Below are positions 33,673 through 44,768 of a stretch of 64,000 bases of DNA, in pieces (the stretch's first letter is position 1; every line of letters starts with the position of its first letter). Source of the stretch: Podarcis raffonei (lineage: Eukaryota; Chordata; Lepidosauria; Squamata; Lacertidae); contig NC_070614.1 in assembly GCF_027172205.1 (NCBI RefSeq), positions 31,434,501 through 31,498,500 on the forward strand, given 5' to 3'. Position numbers and translations under genes: made by a program. Under the pieces are notes generated by a model. It saw only the letters and a program-made list of their open reading frames with translations. It did no database searches and had not been told where the DNA came from.

Positions 33673-34049
33673 TGTTAGGATATTTCCGTTCCACCTTAAA
33701 AGGGAGCAGGATGTTTGTGTCACAGCCTGCGTATTTCCTGTCTCACAGGATGTTTCTGTTGTCAGTTGCTTTCGTTTCTCCTGTTTGCCTGAGCAGCCGG
33801 AGCAGGCGGTCATGGTTTCTTTGTTCTGACCAACGCTAAATAAACTTGTAAATATGCTCTCCTGCTGTGCATCTTTTGCTGTGTGAATTCTGCTGATAGA
33901 GTGTGCACAAGTCCAAGAATGTGGCTATCTTTTCTTGAGGCTTCGTGCCGCTGATTGCTGATATTGCCTGACTACGGGAGGTCGATGGATCGTCCGGCAC
34001 CGAGCTTGGGGGCTCAGATGGACTTTATCTCCCTGGCAGTATCCCAACA
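33673..34049 (+). repeat. Copia 3' LTR
   Basis: 377 bp, the same length as the 5' LTR. I see a single difference between the two (an A/G in 'aagaatgt.gctatc'). Confidence 0.96.
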
Positions 34050-34054
34050 TGGCA

Positions 34055-36818
34055 TAACCCTGTGTGGGTTGTGGGTTATTGGCTGTTGCTATTTAAATTA
34101 ACACATCTAGGACTGCAGTCCTTTACACAACTATGTGGGATGAAGTCCTATGGAACCCTGTGTGACTTAATTCTAAGAAGACATGTATAGGATTATGCTG
34201 TAAAATCCTCTTCTGCTCATGAAATTGGTTTTCTTTGTTGCCTACCCCCGCCAAAAAGTTCTAAATCAAAGCAAGTAATAACAGATCAATAATGGCAAAC
34301 GAATTCCACAAAGCCACTTCCAAGCTGGAGAGGAGGTGGGGTTGTGGGCTTCACGCCCACCCCCACGTGCGCAGGGGCTGGGTCACAAGGTCTTCTTGGA
34401 TTCCTCCAGTTCAGTTGCACCATTCACGCTTTTGCATGACAGTCCACATGGTCTGTTTATCGCATATATGTATTTATTTACTTTGAAATTCTGTCAGTTG
34501 AATGATTTCCAAGATGGCTTACAACAGGCTGAACACCTGTACAGACTCCTGCCTGCCTCCCATGCTGCCCCATGGCGCCCGGCTGCCCAGCTGCCCAGCC
34601 CCACATTATGATCCCTCCGCGTGAGCCAACGTCTGTCCGCACGCGAGCAGCATGGGGCAGCAGCGCGAGGGCGGGAGCAGCCTTTCCAAATTGGGGGGGG
34701 GGGAGAGGGATCTTTGCACCATGGCTCCAGATATGCGTAAGACGGCCCTGCCAGTCACCAGGCTTTTCTTTTGTTCTGATATCAACAATGGAAGCTAAAT
34801 TATATTCAGTAAGGTTGCATTTACCTCACAGTGGGGGGGGGGACCTCTTTTCCAAGGCTTTCTTTGTGCATGCTTCTTTCCTGCTGAGACCAAGCCTATA
34901 CACAGAAACTGAGCAGAATTTAACCCCTGCTACTCACATAGGGAAATGTATGTCCATTCCAAGAAAGCCTTTTAAAATCTCACAATACCTCTTGTGCTAT
35001 TAATTTTAAAAGACAAGCAGAACATACCACCTCTAATCATGTGATGTCATAATCACATTGTTAATTGAAAGAAGGGTATCTCATCCTTTCCCAAAGGCCT
35101 GAACACTGAAGTGGATTTTTTAAATATTTATTTTTTATTGATTTTCAGAACAGACACAAAAATATACAGAACAAAATGATAGCGCATTCAGAACTTTAAA
35201 ACAGCATCAATCCCAACCCTCCCAGCATCTACTGACCCTCACTGGTCCTTCCCCAGAGAGAGAAATTTCATCAGCACATAGAAACATATCCACAGTTCTT
35301 GGTTATAGCAGGAACTGACAGATTAAAGAAAAGGAATTAAATGCATACATCAGAACCAAACAGATTTGTATTGGGTTGGAACAGATCTATTACCACCTTG
35401 CATATCACTGAAATGTTTTTACCTAACTTTGAAAAGACAGCAATGTTGAAGCATGACACAGCTAAGAGAGTCATTACAGAAATGTGGAGCCACTGCAGAG
35501 AAGGCTCTTCCCATGTACACCCACAGTAGGGGCTGGATCCATCAGATTCAAAGCTCAGAAGCTGAAACCATAATCCACCCAATCATATAACCCAATCATA
35601 TAACCTTAAAAGCTTCTGGATCCAGGAGTTGTTTATTCCTCCTCCTCCATTTCATTTCTGTACTGCTTAAGAAGAAGAAAAACCTCAAACCAGTTTACAA
35701 CACATTAAAACTTCAAATAAAACAATCCAGAATAGAAAACTACAGAAGAAAGACAAATATAAAATATACATTCAAAGCAACATAATTAACAGGAAAGTAA
35801 TACATGATCTTAAAAATTTCCTAATAAAATAATGGAAAGGATATCAACTACAGATGCACATTTAACACATTAAAGTTCACAAAAATATTTTTTTTATTTA
35901 TGAAATTTCTATACCGCCCTTGATCTGAGGATCACAGAACAGTTTACAATATAAAAACACAGAAATCCATAGCATAGTAAACATTAATTTAAGCATTTCA
36001 AAAGAATACATTACTAAAAGAAGTCAAATACAAAATGCTGGGATCAAGGCACATTAGAAAGCACCTGTTTTCCCCCGATTTCCCTTTTCTCTCCAGTCTC
36101 CACCTTCTTCTAGCTATGACTCAACTCACAGTTCTTCTAAATATAGACTTCCTGCTATGAGCAGTGCTGGGATGTGGAATCATAACAAATGGGAAATAGC
36201 AGCCACATCAAAGCCATCTTCCTCCCTACCTGTCTCATATATGCAGGTTTATAGCATCTGGACACAAATGATCAATTAAAAACAAGTGAAAATATATGGC
36301 ACATGCAAAGACAGGTATATAGGTAAGGTCAGTTGAATACAATTATGTTTTTATCAGCCTGTATCTCCACTGCAAGAAGTAAAAATTAATTCAAATATTA
36401 ATGAATATAAACTTTCATAGGGTTTAATTCAAAGGATTTTCACATGTTCATATTGGGCATTCAGTACTAACATCAGTGTTAAAAGTTTTAGATCTAGATT
36501 TCAATGGGAAATGGCAGTTCTATACACAATAATCTCCAGTAATCTCCAGGAACCCAATTACCATCAGCTCTAGCATGTATGGCTAGTAGATAGGGAGAAT
36601 GGATGTTGTAGTCCAACAGCACCCAGAAAGCCACATATACTTACCCCTGGTCTAAAGACATATACAGATGAAGTAAACGTGTGATATATGGCTACAATCC
36701 AATGTATACTTTGCTGAGACTAGAATGCCTATTCAATGTAGTGATATCCACTTCTAAGTAAACAAACATAGGATTGAACTAAACTTAAGCACACCATCTA
36801 GGCAACTGAAACTGTTTC
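34055..36818. other. Duplicated flank between two group B receptors
   Basis: Up to about 34298 it continues the receptor flank broken by copia (paralogous to 38117-38348). From about 34384 a second duplicated unit begins, matching 39941 onward. It contains a group A-like 3' flank scrap (34384-34545), an hAT remnant (34551-34750), LINE-tail-like pieces near 35125-35180, 35640-35720 and 35883-35960 (all shared with 41325, 41840 and 42071), and a MITE scrap near 36550-36650. No gene was found. Confidence 0.6.
34551..34750. mobile_element. hAT-like element remnant, left part lost
   Basis: Matches the right end of the element at 40111-40972 ('gagccaac.tct', 'catggggcagcagcg', 'gatatgcgtaagacggccct'). 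The right target sequence 'ccagtcac' follows at 34751. The left end and roughly 0.6 kb of interior are missing, so the insertion predates the duplication and this copy was then deleted internally. Confidence 0.75.
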
Positions 36819-37772
36819 CTATAATGGAGAATGGTTTTCGTCTAAGAATTGGGGGAAAATATTTACCAGCAACTTCCAGAATGCCATTTTAAGATCCTTG
36901 TTTCTTATGCTATAGATGATTGGATTCATTAGTGGTGGCACCATGCAGTAGAACATAGAAACCAAGAGGTCAAATGCTGATGGGGACCCAGATGTTGGTC
37001 TTAAATAGACAAAGGTGCCACTTACCAAAAACAGGGTGATAACAATAAGGTGAGGCAAACAAGTTGAGAAGACCTTTTGCTTCCCTTGTTTGGATGGGAT
37101 TTTCAGGACTGCTCTGAAGATGTGAATGTAAGAAAAAGCAATAAGAGCAAAGTAGATGAAGGCTAAACAAACTCCAAAAGTCACAACCCAAATCGCAGTG
37201 TTATCCGAGTCAGAGCAAGAGTTCTTCAGCAGTTGTGGGATTTCACAGAAAAACTGATTGATGACATTAGAACAGAACTCAACTCTGAATGTTGTTCCGG
37301 TGTACATTGTTGTATAGAAAAGTCCACCAATCCATGCACTGGTTGCCATCTGAATGCAAGCTTTCTTGTTCATGACAGTCTCATAATGCAGTGGATTGCA
37401 GATGGCAACATAGCGATCATATGCCATGACACCAAGGAAGACGTAATGGGACATCATGAAGAAAACAAGGAAGAATATTTGGCAGACACATCCAGAGTAA
37501 GAGATCGTTTGGGTCTTCATCAACGAATTTGCAATGGACTTGGGAACTGTAACCGATATGGAGCCAATGTCTTGCAATGACAGGTTGGCGAGAAAGAAAT
37601 ACATGGGTGTATGAAGCTGGTGGCTGTAGAAGATGACAGTGATGATGATAAGGTTTTCTATGAGGGCCACCAAATATATTATGACAAAAAGGCTGATGTG
37701 AATTACCTGCACCTCCCGAATATCAGGGAATCCATGTAGAAGGAATCCACTTACTCTTGACTGGTTCATCAT
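36819..37772 (-). CDS. Olfactory receptor, OR14-like, group B
   Basis: Complete 317-residue receptor starting MMNQSRVSGF, sequon at N3. Motifs are IENLIII in TM1 (EN for GN), LHTPMYFFL, MAYDRYVAICNP, KVFSTCLPHL at 233 onward and PPLMNPIIYSIRN. Outer loop 2 has NSCSDSDNTAIW, a version shared only with the receptor at 43928. Against that gene I count about 24 differences in 317 residues. Core motifs are all present here, unlike the sister, so this is the better candidate for a working gene of the pair. The probable acceptor is at 37794-37793. Confidence 0.97.
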   Translation of the reverse strand: MMNQSRVSGFLLHGFPDIREVQVIHISLFVIIYLVALIENLIIITVIFYSHQLHTPMYFFLANLSLQDIGSISVTVPKSIANSLMKTQTISYSGCVCQIFFLVFFMMSHYVFLGVMAYDRYVAICNPLHYETVMNKKACIQMATSAWIGGLFYTTMYTGTTFRVEFCSNVINQFFCEIPQLLKNSCSDSDNTAIWVVTFGVCLAFIYFALIAFSYIHIFRAVLKIPSKQGKQKVFSTCLPHLIVITLFLVSGTFVYLRPTSGSPSAFDLLVSMFYCMVPPLMNPIIYSIRNKDLKMAFWKLLVNIFPQFLDENHSPL

Positions 37773-40110
37773 TGTGCCTCAGATTTTGGTTCCTAGGAAA
37801 ATGAAGCTACAATACTACTTCTTTCTCTTTCAGTTGTATCAGGAAATCTTTCTCTCTGTACTGTATGTGGTGACGGGTGGTATGTACAGCAATAAGCTTT
37901 ATAGATGTCTCACTTCTAATTATACCCCGAAGGTTAAATTCTCATGAGCCTCCTACATACAGCTCAGCAAATGTGGATCAAATGTGTATTTGAGGGTTGA
38001 GATGCAGCTATAATGACTATGATCCAAAGTTCTGCTTTGGCGTATGTAAAGGGCTTGCACCAGAGGGGGGGGGGTTCTTTAAAAAAAATGTTCCTAAAGC
38101 AGTTTTCTCTATGGCATAACCCTGTGTGGGTTGTTGGCTGGTGCTATTTAACACATCTAGGACTGCAATCCTTTACACAACTATGTGGGATGAAGTCCTA
38201 TGGAACCCTGTATGAGTTAATTCTAAGAAGACATGTATAGGATTATGCTGTAAAATCCTCTTCTGCTCATGAAATTGGTTTTCTTTGTTGCCTACCCCCT
38301 GCCAGAAAGTTCTAAATCAAGCAAGTAATAACAGATCAATAATGGCAAATGTTGTATATGATTTAAGGCTAGCATCCACAGAACAATGTGGATTGCCTTA
38401 TGCTCCATAGTGAGGGTTGTAGACCAACCTGTTGCATTAAAACTGTGTCCATCTTTTTAATAAAGCACAGAATGACTTCTAAGAGAAGACTCCACATTCT
38501 ACTTGTTATATTTGCATTTTTGTAACCATTTTTTGTATTGTGAAAAACTTTTAATTAAAAAATCTCATTACATGGGAGTAATCAATCAAATTTTCCTTGG
38601 ATTACCACTGATTCAGTGGTAAAGAGCAAGCCTCCTCAGGGCAAACAGCATTGAAAACTGAAAACTGCTCAGATGTGGCATAAACATACACCATTAATTT
38701 ATACTATTTCAGACCTTTCTCTCTTTCTCTGTTTCAAATGCAGCAGGAAGAACATTGTCCTAGATATAAATGTGCAGGCTGAAAGAAACCTCAGCAAGGA
38801 GTAGAATTGTTTACAATTTTACTTTCTGGCATTCACATCAAGCAATTTATGATCCAGTCCTGGGCAAAATTATAATTTTATCATTTAGCATTCAGCCTCT
38901 CAGCCTCATTTGTTTGATTGAATTTTCCACAGATATTATGCAATGTCTGCTGTTTATCAAGCATACTTTCTGATTTTCTGATGCAGAAATTATATGCCAG
39001 GCATGAAAAATTTCAGGCCTGGGGTCAAATTTTTCTACCTGTCAGCACTCTCAGTCCATATTCCCGACAATGGTCACAATCCCACACCAGCCCTTCTTTG
39101 CATGCTCCTTTCACATTTTATTTGGCTAGAATGCATGCATGAAATCAGTGCTTTTGGCTTGCCCAGAGGGATAATAGAGAAGAATGTCCAAGTGCATGCA
39201 GAAACGAGCCTGTTGTGGAAAGCTAAAGCTCCCATTTTTTACTCTGGCCCCTTTTGCCACAGATGAGGTACACCATTCACTAGTGACTCCAGGAAACTTG
39301 CCCAGAAGGGAGTGCAGCCCTCAGGTTGAAAAAGCTTCTGCATCCCTCTTATACAACATCCCCTCCTCTTCATTTGTTTCTGCAAGGAGGGAAGAACATT
39401 GGAGTACAGACATGGGTATGGGAGTTAAATCCCGAAGCTTTTTTAAATCCCTATGTTTGAACCTTGTGGTCTGTGATGCTGCTTCTGCTTATAAAGAAGC
39501 TGCGGATTTTTATGAATTCAATCAAACCACCCATACCCCTTTTGCTGCATCTACAACCTCATCACTTCTCAGTGGGTGAGTGTATAATTCGTCATAGAAA
39601 GAATGGCCCTTTTGCAGAGACTGCAATAGCCCTAAGGCCTCTTCTCCCTCATGTGCAAACATTTTTTAAAAGAAGCAGCAGCAGCAGCAGCACTTTCTAC
39701 ACCAGCCCTTTCTAGGAATCAGTTCTGTGATCATTTTTTCTCAGAGACCAAGACATACTTAGTCATTTATCATCTGGTGACTGTTCAATGTACTCATCAG
39801 GTTGTATGGTGGAGGGACCCATGGTTGTATTGTTTGCTACAGGCAGCAAAATGTCTTGGGCCTGCCCTGAGAGCTACCTGAAACCCACAGTTACAACTTC
39901 CAGGTAAATTCAAATATGCAGTTTCAAAATCCCCCTGTGCCACAAGGTCTTCTTGGATTCCTCCAGTTCAGTTGCACCATTCACGCTTTTGCATGACAGT
40001 CCACATGGTCTGTTTATCGCATATATGTATTTATTTACTTTGAAATTCTGCCAGTTGAGTGATTTCCAAGATGGCTTACAACAGGCTGAACACCTGTACA
40101 GCCCAGTCAC
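37773..40110. other. Receptor 5' flank, copia empty site, unassigned DNA
   Basis: 37773-38348 is paralogous to 28764-29106 plus 34050-34298. At 38111-38120 'atggcataac' is the uninterrupted copia target. 38350-39860 has no relative in the window and no coding sign; its short open frames look random. From about 39870 to 40100 there is a clear group A-type 3' flank ('cagttacaacttccag') with no group A gene beside it. Confidence 0.6.
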
Positions 40111-40972
40111 CAGAGACGTCTTTACCATTGGGCGTAGCGGCATGGTGAGCCAGGGTGCCAAGCAGTGGAGGGTGCCAGGTGGAGAGTCAGGGAAGAGTCT
40201 GGGGAGGAGAGATCGGGGAGGTAAGCAAAATGGAGTGGGGGCTTGGTGCCTGCCCGCCCCCAATGCCCGTTGGAGGTGGGAAGGCTCCAGATGCTTTCCC
40301 GCAGCACTCTCCGCTGGCTCTATGACACACCACCTCCTCGGCTGTGTGGTGTGTGCTTTGCATCCCAAGCTCTGCACATCATAAACATGACTCTACCACC
40401 ACTTCCCCCGTTCACTCTACCTCAAAAGATCCCCGCGCTCGAGGCTACATGCTGCAACTGCTGCCCCCTCCCTCCTTCCTCTGCTTCTCCACCGCCTTGC
40501 CCAGAACCTGGCTCCTCCCACTGCCCCCACCACCTCTGCACTTCTTCATACAAACCTCTATTCCTTCCCCTGTGTGATCCCCTCCCAGTCACGCTCTCTC
40601 CTTCCTCCCCAAGCAAGGATGGCGAGACTGCAGCTGTGCCAGCACGCTTCTCTGCTGCAGCGACGCAGTCGGCCCTGCTCACTTCGCCTGTCCCTTCCTG
40701 GATGAGATCCCCGCCTGCCTCCCGTGATGCCCCCATTGTCTCCGGCTGCCCAGCCCCACACCATGATCCCGCAGCAGGAGCCAACATCTCGCCGTGCACG
40801 AGAAGCATGGGGCAGCAGCGTGAGGGTGGGAGCAGCCTTTCCTAAAAAATGTCAACAACTTTGGGGTCCCCCCCTTAAAAAAATGTCTACAACTCTGGGA
40901 AACGGGGGGGGGGGCAGAGGGATCTTTGCACCCTGGCTCCAGATATGCGTAAGACGGCCCTGCCAGTCACCA
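40111..40972. mobile_element. hAT-like non-autonomous DNA transposon, 862 bp
   Basis: Left end 'cagagacgtctttaccat' and right end (reverse) 'cagggccgtcttacgcat' are inverted repeats. The flanking 8 bp 'ccagtcac' at 40103-40110 and 40973-40980 are identical, the hAT hallmark. The inside is GC-rich with proline-coding-like runs but no transposase, so movement would need an enzyme made elsewhere. A deleted copy stands at 34551-34750. Confidence 0.8.
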
Positions 40973-42974
40973 GGCTTTTCTTTTGTTCTGATATCAACAA
41001 TGGAAGCTAAATTATGTTCAGTAAGGTTGCATTTACCTCACAGTGGGGGGGGGTACCTCTTTTCCAAGGCTTTCTTTGTGCATGCTTCTTTGCTGCTGAG
41101 ACCAAGCCTGCGCACAGAAACTGAGCAGAATTTAACCCCTGCTAGACACATAGGGAAAAGTGTGTCCATTCAAAGAAAGCTTTTTAAAATCTCACAATAC
41201 CTCTTGTGCTATTAATTTTAAAAGACAAGCAGAACAAACCACTTCTAATCATGTGATGTCATAACAACATTGTTAATTGAAAGATGGGTATCTCAGCCTT
41301 TCCCAAATGCCTGAACACTGAAGTGGATTTTTTTAAATATCTATTTTTATTGAGTTTCAAAACAGACAAATATATACAGAACAAAATGATAGTGCATTCA
41401 AAACTTTTTAAAAAGCGTCAATCCCAACCCTCCCAGCATCTACTGACAGAAATTTCGTCAGCACATAGAAACATATCCATAGTTCTTGGTTATAGTAGGA
41501 ACTGACAGATTAAAGAAAAGGAATTAAATGCATACATCAGAACCCAACAGATTTGTATTGGGTTGGAACAGATCTATTACCACCTTGCATATCACTGAAA
41601 TGTTTTTACCTAACTTTGAAAAGACAGCAGTGTTGAAGCATGACACAGCTAAGAGAGTCATTACAGAAATGTGGAGCCACTGCAGAGAAGGCTCTTCCAT
41701 GTACACCCGCCGTAGGGGCTGGAACCATCAGCTTCAAAGCTCATTAGAAGCTGGAACCATAATCCACCCAATCATAAAATGACTTATGACCTAAAACCTT
41801 CTGGATCCAGGAGTTGTTCCTCCTCCTCCTCCTCCATTTCATTTCTGTACTGCTTAAGAAGCAGAAAAACCTCAACCAGTTTACAACACATTAAAACATC
41901 AAATAAAACAATCCAGAATAGAAAATTACAGAAGAAAGACAAATATAAAATATACATTCAAAGCAACATAATTAACAGGAAAGTAATACATGATCTTAAA
42001 ATTTTCCTAATAAAATATTGCAAAGGATATCAACTACAGATGCACATTTAACACATTAAGGTTCACAAAAATTCTTTTTTTATTTATGAAATTTCTATAC
42101 TGCCCTTGATCTGAGGATCACAGAACAGTTTACAATATAAAAACACAAAAATCCATTAAGCATTAACTTAAGCATTTCAAAAGAAAACATTACTAAAAGA
42201 AGTCAAATACAAAATGCTGGGATCCAGGCACAATAGAAAGCACCTGTTATCCCCCGATGGCCCTTTTCTCTCCAGTCTCCACCTTCTTCTAGCTATGACT
42301 CAACTCATAGTTCTTCTAAATATAGACTTCCTGATACGAGCAGTGCTGGGATGTGGAATCATAACAAATGGGAAATAGCAGCCACATCAAAGCCATCTTC
42401 CTCCCTACCTGTCTCATATATGCAGGTTTATAGCATCTGGACACAAATGAACGAGTAAAAACAAGTGAAAATATATGGCACATGCAAGGACAGGTATATA
42501 GGTAAGGTCAGTTGAATACAATTATGTTTTTATCAGCCTGTATCTCCACTGCAAGAAGTAAAAATTAATTCAAATATTATATATTTTATAGAATTTAATG
42601 TAAAGGATTTTCACATGTTCATATTGGGCATTCAGTACTAATATCAGTGTTAAATAAGTTTTAGGTCCTCGAGGTTTCAATGGGAAATGGCCGTGCTATA
42701 CACAACAATCTCCAGGAACCCAATTACCATCAGCTCTAGCATGTATGGCTAGTAGATAGGGAGAATGGATTTTGTAGTCCAACAGCACCCGGAAAGCCAC
42801 AGATACTCACCCCTGGTGTAAAGATGAAGTAAATGTGTGATATAAGGCTACAATCCAATGTACACTTTCCTGAGACTAGAATTCCTATTCAATGTAATGA
42901 TATCCTCTTCTAAGTAAGCAAACATAGGATTGAACAAAACTTATGCACACCATCTAGGCAACTGAAACTGTTTC
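40973..42974. other. 3' flank of group B receptor
   Basis: No gene. Colinear with 34751-36818: LINE-tail-like pieces near 41325-41400, 41840-41900 and 42071-42140, and a MITE scrap near 42720-42800. Confidence 0.6.
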
Positions 42975-43928
42975 CTAAAATGGAGAATGTTTTTTGTCTA
43001 AGAATTGGGGGAATATATTTACCAGCAACTTCCAGAATGCCATTTTAAGCTCCTTGTTTCTTATGCTATAGATGATTGGATTCGTTACTGGTGGCACCAT
43101 GCAGTAGAACATAGAAGCCAAGAGGTCAAATGCCGATGGAGACCTGGGAGCTGGTCTTAAATAGACAAAGGTACCACTTACCAAAAACAGGGTGATAACA
43201 ATAAGATGAGGCAAACAAGTTGAGAAGACTTTTTGCTTCCCGTGTCTGGATGGGATTTTCAGGACTGCTCTGAAGATCTGAACGTAAGAAAAAGCAATAA
43301 GAGCAAAGTAGATGAAGGCTAAACAAACTCCAAAAGTCACAACCCAAATCACAGTGTTATCCGAGTCAGAGCAAGAGTTCTTCAGCAGTTGTGGGATTTC
43401 ACAGAAAAACTGATTGATGACATTAGAACAGAACTCAACTCTGAATGTTGTTCCGGTGTACACTGTTGTATAGAAAAGTCCACCAATCCATGCACTGGTT
43501 GCCATCTGAATGCAAGCTTTCTTGTTCATGACAGTCTCATAATGCAGTGGATTGCAGATGGCAACATAGTGATCATATGCCATGACACCAAGGAAGACGT
43601 AATGGGACATCATGAAGAAAGCAAGGAAGAATATTTGGCAGACACATCCAGAGTAAGAGATCGTTTGGGTCTTCATCAACGAATTTGCAATGGACTTGGG
43701 AACTGTAACTGATATGGAGCCAATGTCTTGCAATGACAGGTTGGCGAGAAAAAAGTACATGGGTGTATGAAGCTGGTGGCTGTAGAAGATGACAGTGATG
43801 ATGATAAGGTTTTCTATGAGGGCCACCAGATATATTATGACAAAAAGGCTGAAGTGAAATATCTGCACCTCCCGAATATCAGGGAATCCATGTAGAAGGA
43901 ATCCATTTGCTCTTGAGTGGTTCATCAT
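42975..43928 (-). CDS. Olfactory receptor, OR14-like, group B, altered DRY motif
   Basis: Complete 317-residue frame starting MMNHSRANGF (sequon kept at N3). Two strongly conserved positions are changed. TM3 ends MAYDHY, so residue 120 is histidine instead of the DRY arginine that controls G protein coupling (codon CAC for CGC, a CpG-type transition). TM7 reads PPVTNPIIYS, with threonine 282 for methionine. LHTPMYFFL, KVFSTC and NPIIYS are intact, and TM1 has EN for GN like the rest of the group. The splice acceptor 'ctttcttccag'-like tract ends at 43957-43956. The frame is open, but the receptor may signal poorly or be in early decay. Confidence 0.94.
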   Translation of the reverse strand: MMNHSRANGFLLHGFPDIREVQIFHFSLFVIIYLVALIENLIIITVIFYSHQLHTPMYFFLANLSLQDIGSISVTVPKSIANSLMKTQTISYSGCVCQIFFLAFFMMSHYVFLGVMAYDHYVAICNPLHYETVMNKKACIQMATSAWIGGLFYTTVYTGTTFRVEFCSNVINQFFCEIPQLLKNSCSDSDNTVIWVVTFGVCLAFIYFALIAFSYVQIFRAVLKIPSRHGKQKVFSTCLPHLIVITLFLVSGTFVYLRPAPRSPSAFDLLASMFYCMVPPVTNPIIYSIRNKELKMAFWKLLVNIFPQFLDKKHSPF

Positions 43929-44768
43929 TGTGTGTCTCAGACCTTTGTTTGGTGCCTGGGAAAGAAAGCTGCCATACTACTTCTTTCTAATTCTTTCTTA
44001 TTTAGTTGAACCAGGAAATCTTTCTTGGCAAACATGCTTTGATTATTTGTGATTACTTGTCCAAAAAGGCTTGTGCCTCCTCCGTTGCTACATCATCCAC
44101 CTTGCCAAGAAGCCTACCCTGGTGATGTGTTCTACTTGCACTCCTGTCTTTTGGTAAGAGAAGCCAAAATGAAAGAATCCTTTGGTGGTGAATCTCTGAC
44201 TGCCCTCCCTGTCATCAAGACTCATTCCAACCAATGTAATCTCTATCACTTAAGGGCAGATATTGGAAACTAAGCTATTCAACAAAGGAGTGAAATGGTT
44301 AGCAATGAGCTTTATCAATGTCTAGTTACTAATTATACCCAGAAGGTTTAATTCTCACGAGCCTTCTACAGCTCAGCAGCTGTGAATCAGATGTGTATTT
44401 TGAGGGTTGAGATTCAGTTATGTTTATAATGACTATGATCCAAAGTTCTTCTTAGGGGCTTGCACCAGAGGGGGGGGGGTTTAATGTTCCTAAATCACTT
44501 TTCTCTAAGTGTGTGTGGTGGGTTTCTGGCAGTGGCTGCTTAAATTAAGAAGAAGAAGAAGAAGAGGAGGAGGAGGAGGAGGAGGAGGAGGAGGAGGAGG
44601 AGGAGGAGTTTGGATTTGATATCCCGCTTTATCACTACCCAAAGGAGTCTCAAAGCGGCTAACATTCTCCTTTCCCTTCCTTCCCCACAACAAACACTCT
44701 GTGAGGCGAGTGAGGCTGAGAGACTTCAAATAAGTGTGACACATCTAAAACTGAAATCTTTTACACCA
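43929..44768. other. Receptor 5' flank with (AGG)n tract and LINE tail
   Basis: 43929-44040 and 44280-44500 align with the other group B 5' flanks. About 44040-44280 is an insert not present in them. The part from 44547 holds an (AAG)n(AGG)n run and an L2-like tail. Confidence 0.5.
44547..44735 (-). mobile_element. L2-like LINE/SINE tail with (AAG)n(AGG)n
   Basis: A microsatellite at 44547-44608 leads into 'tttggatttgatatcccgct', 'aaaggagtctcaaagcggct' and 'ctctgtgaggcgagtgaggc', a widespread squamate 3' tail in reverse. Only the tail is present. Confidence 0.65.

Larger units (their letters stand above)
29107..34049 (+). mobile_element. Ty1/copia LTR retrotransposon, young, broken
   Basis: A 4.9 kb element with paired 377 bp LTRs, a primer binding site, a gag-pol region in copia order (protease, integrase, reverse transcriptase, RNase H) and a purine tract before the 3' LTR. 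The LTRs differ at one site by my reading, so the insertion is recent. The 5 bp target duplication 'tggca' flanks it (29102-29106 and 34050-34054), and the paralogous block keeps the empty site at 38111-38120. The coding region is broken, with about two breaks. Copia elements are scarce in vertebrates but are known from squamates. Confidence 0.96.

Noticed and set aside
37233-37580. 115-codon plus-strand frame
   Set aside because: It is antisense to the receptor at 36819-37772; the same shadow appears opposite the other group B genes.
38350-39860. A lost gene in the long unmatched stretch
   Set aside because: Only short random frames are visible, with no receptor motif or other domain.
40114-40845. 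Proline and serine-rich frames of up to 200 codons
   Set aside because: They lie inside the GC-rich hAT-like element on both strands and look like composition effects, not a transposase.
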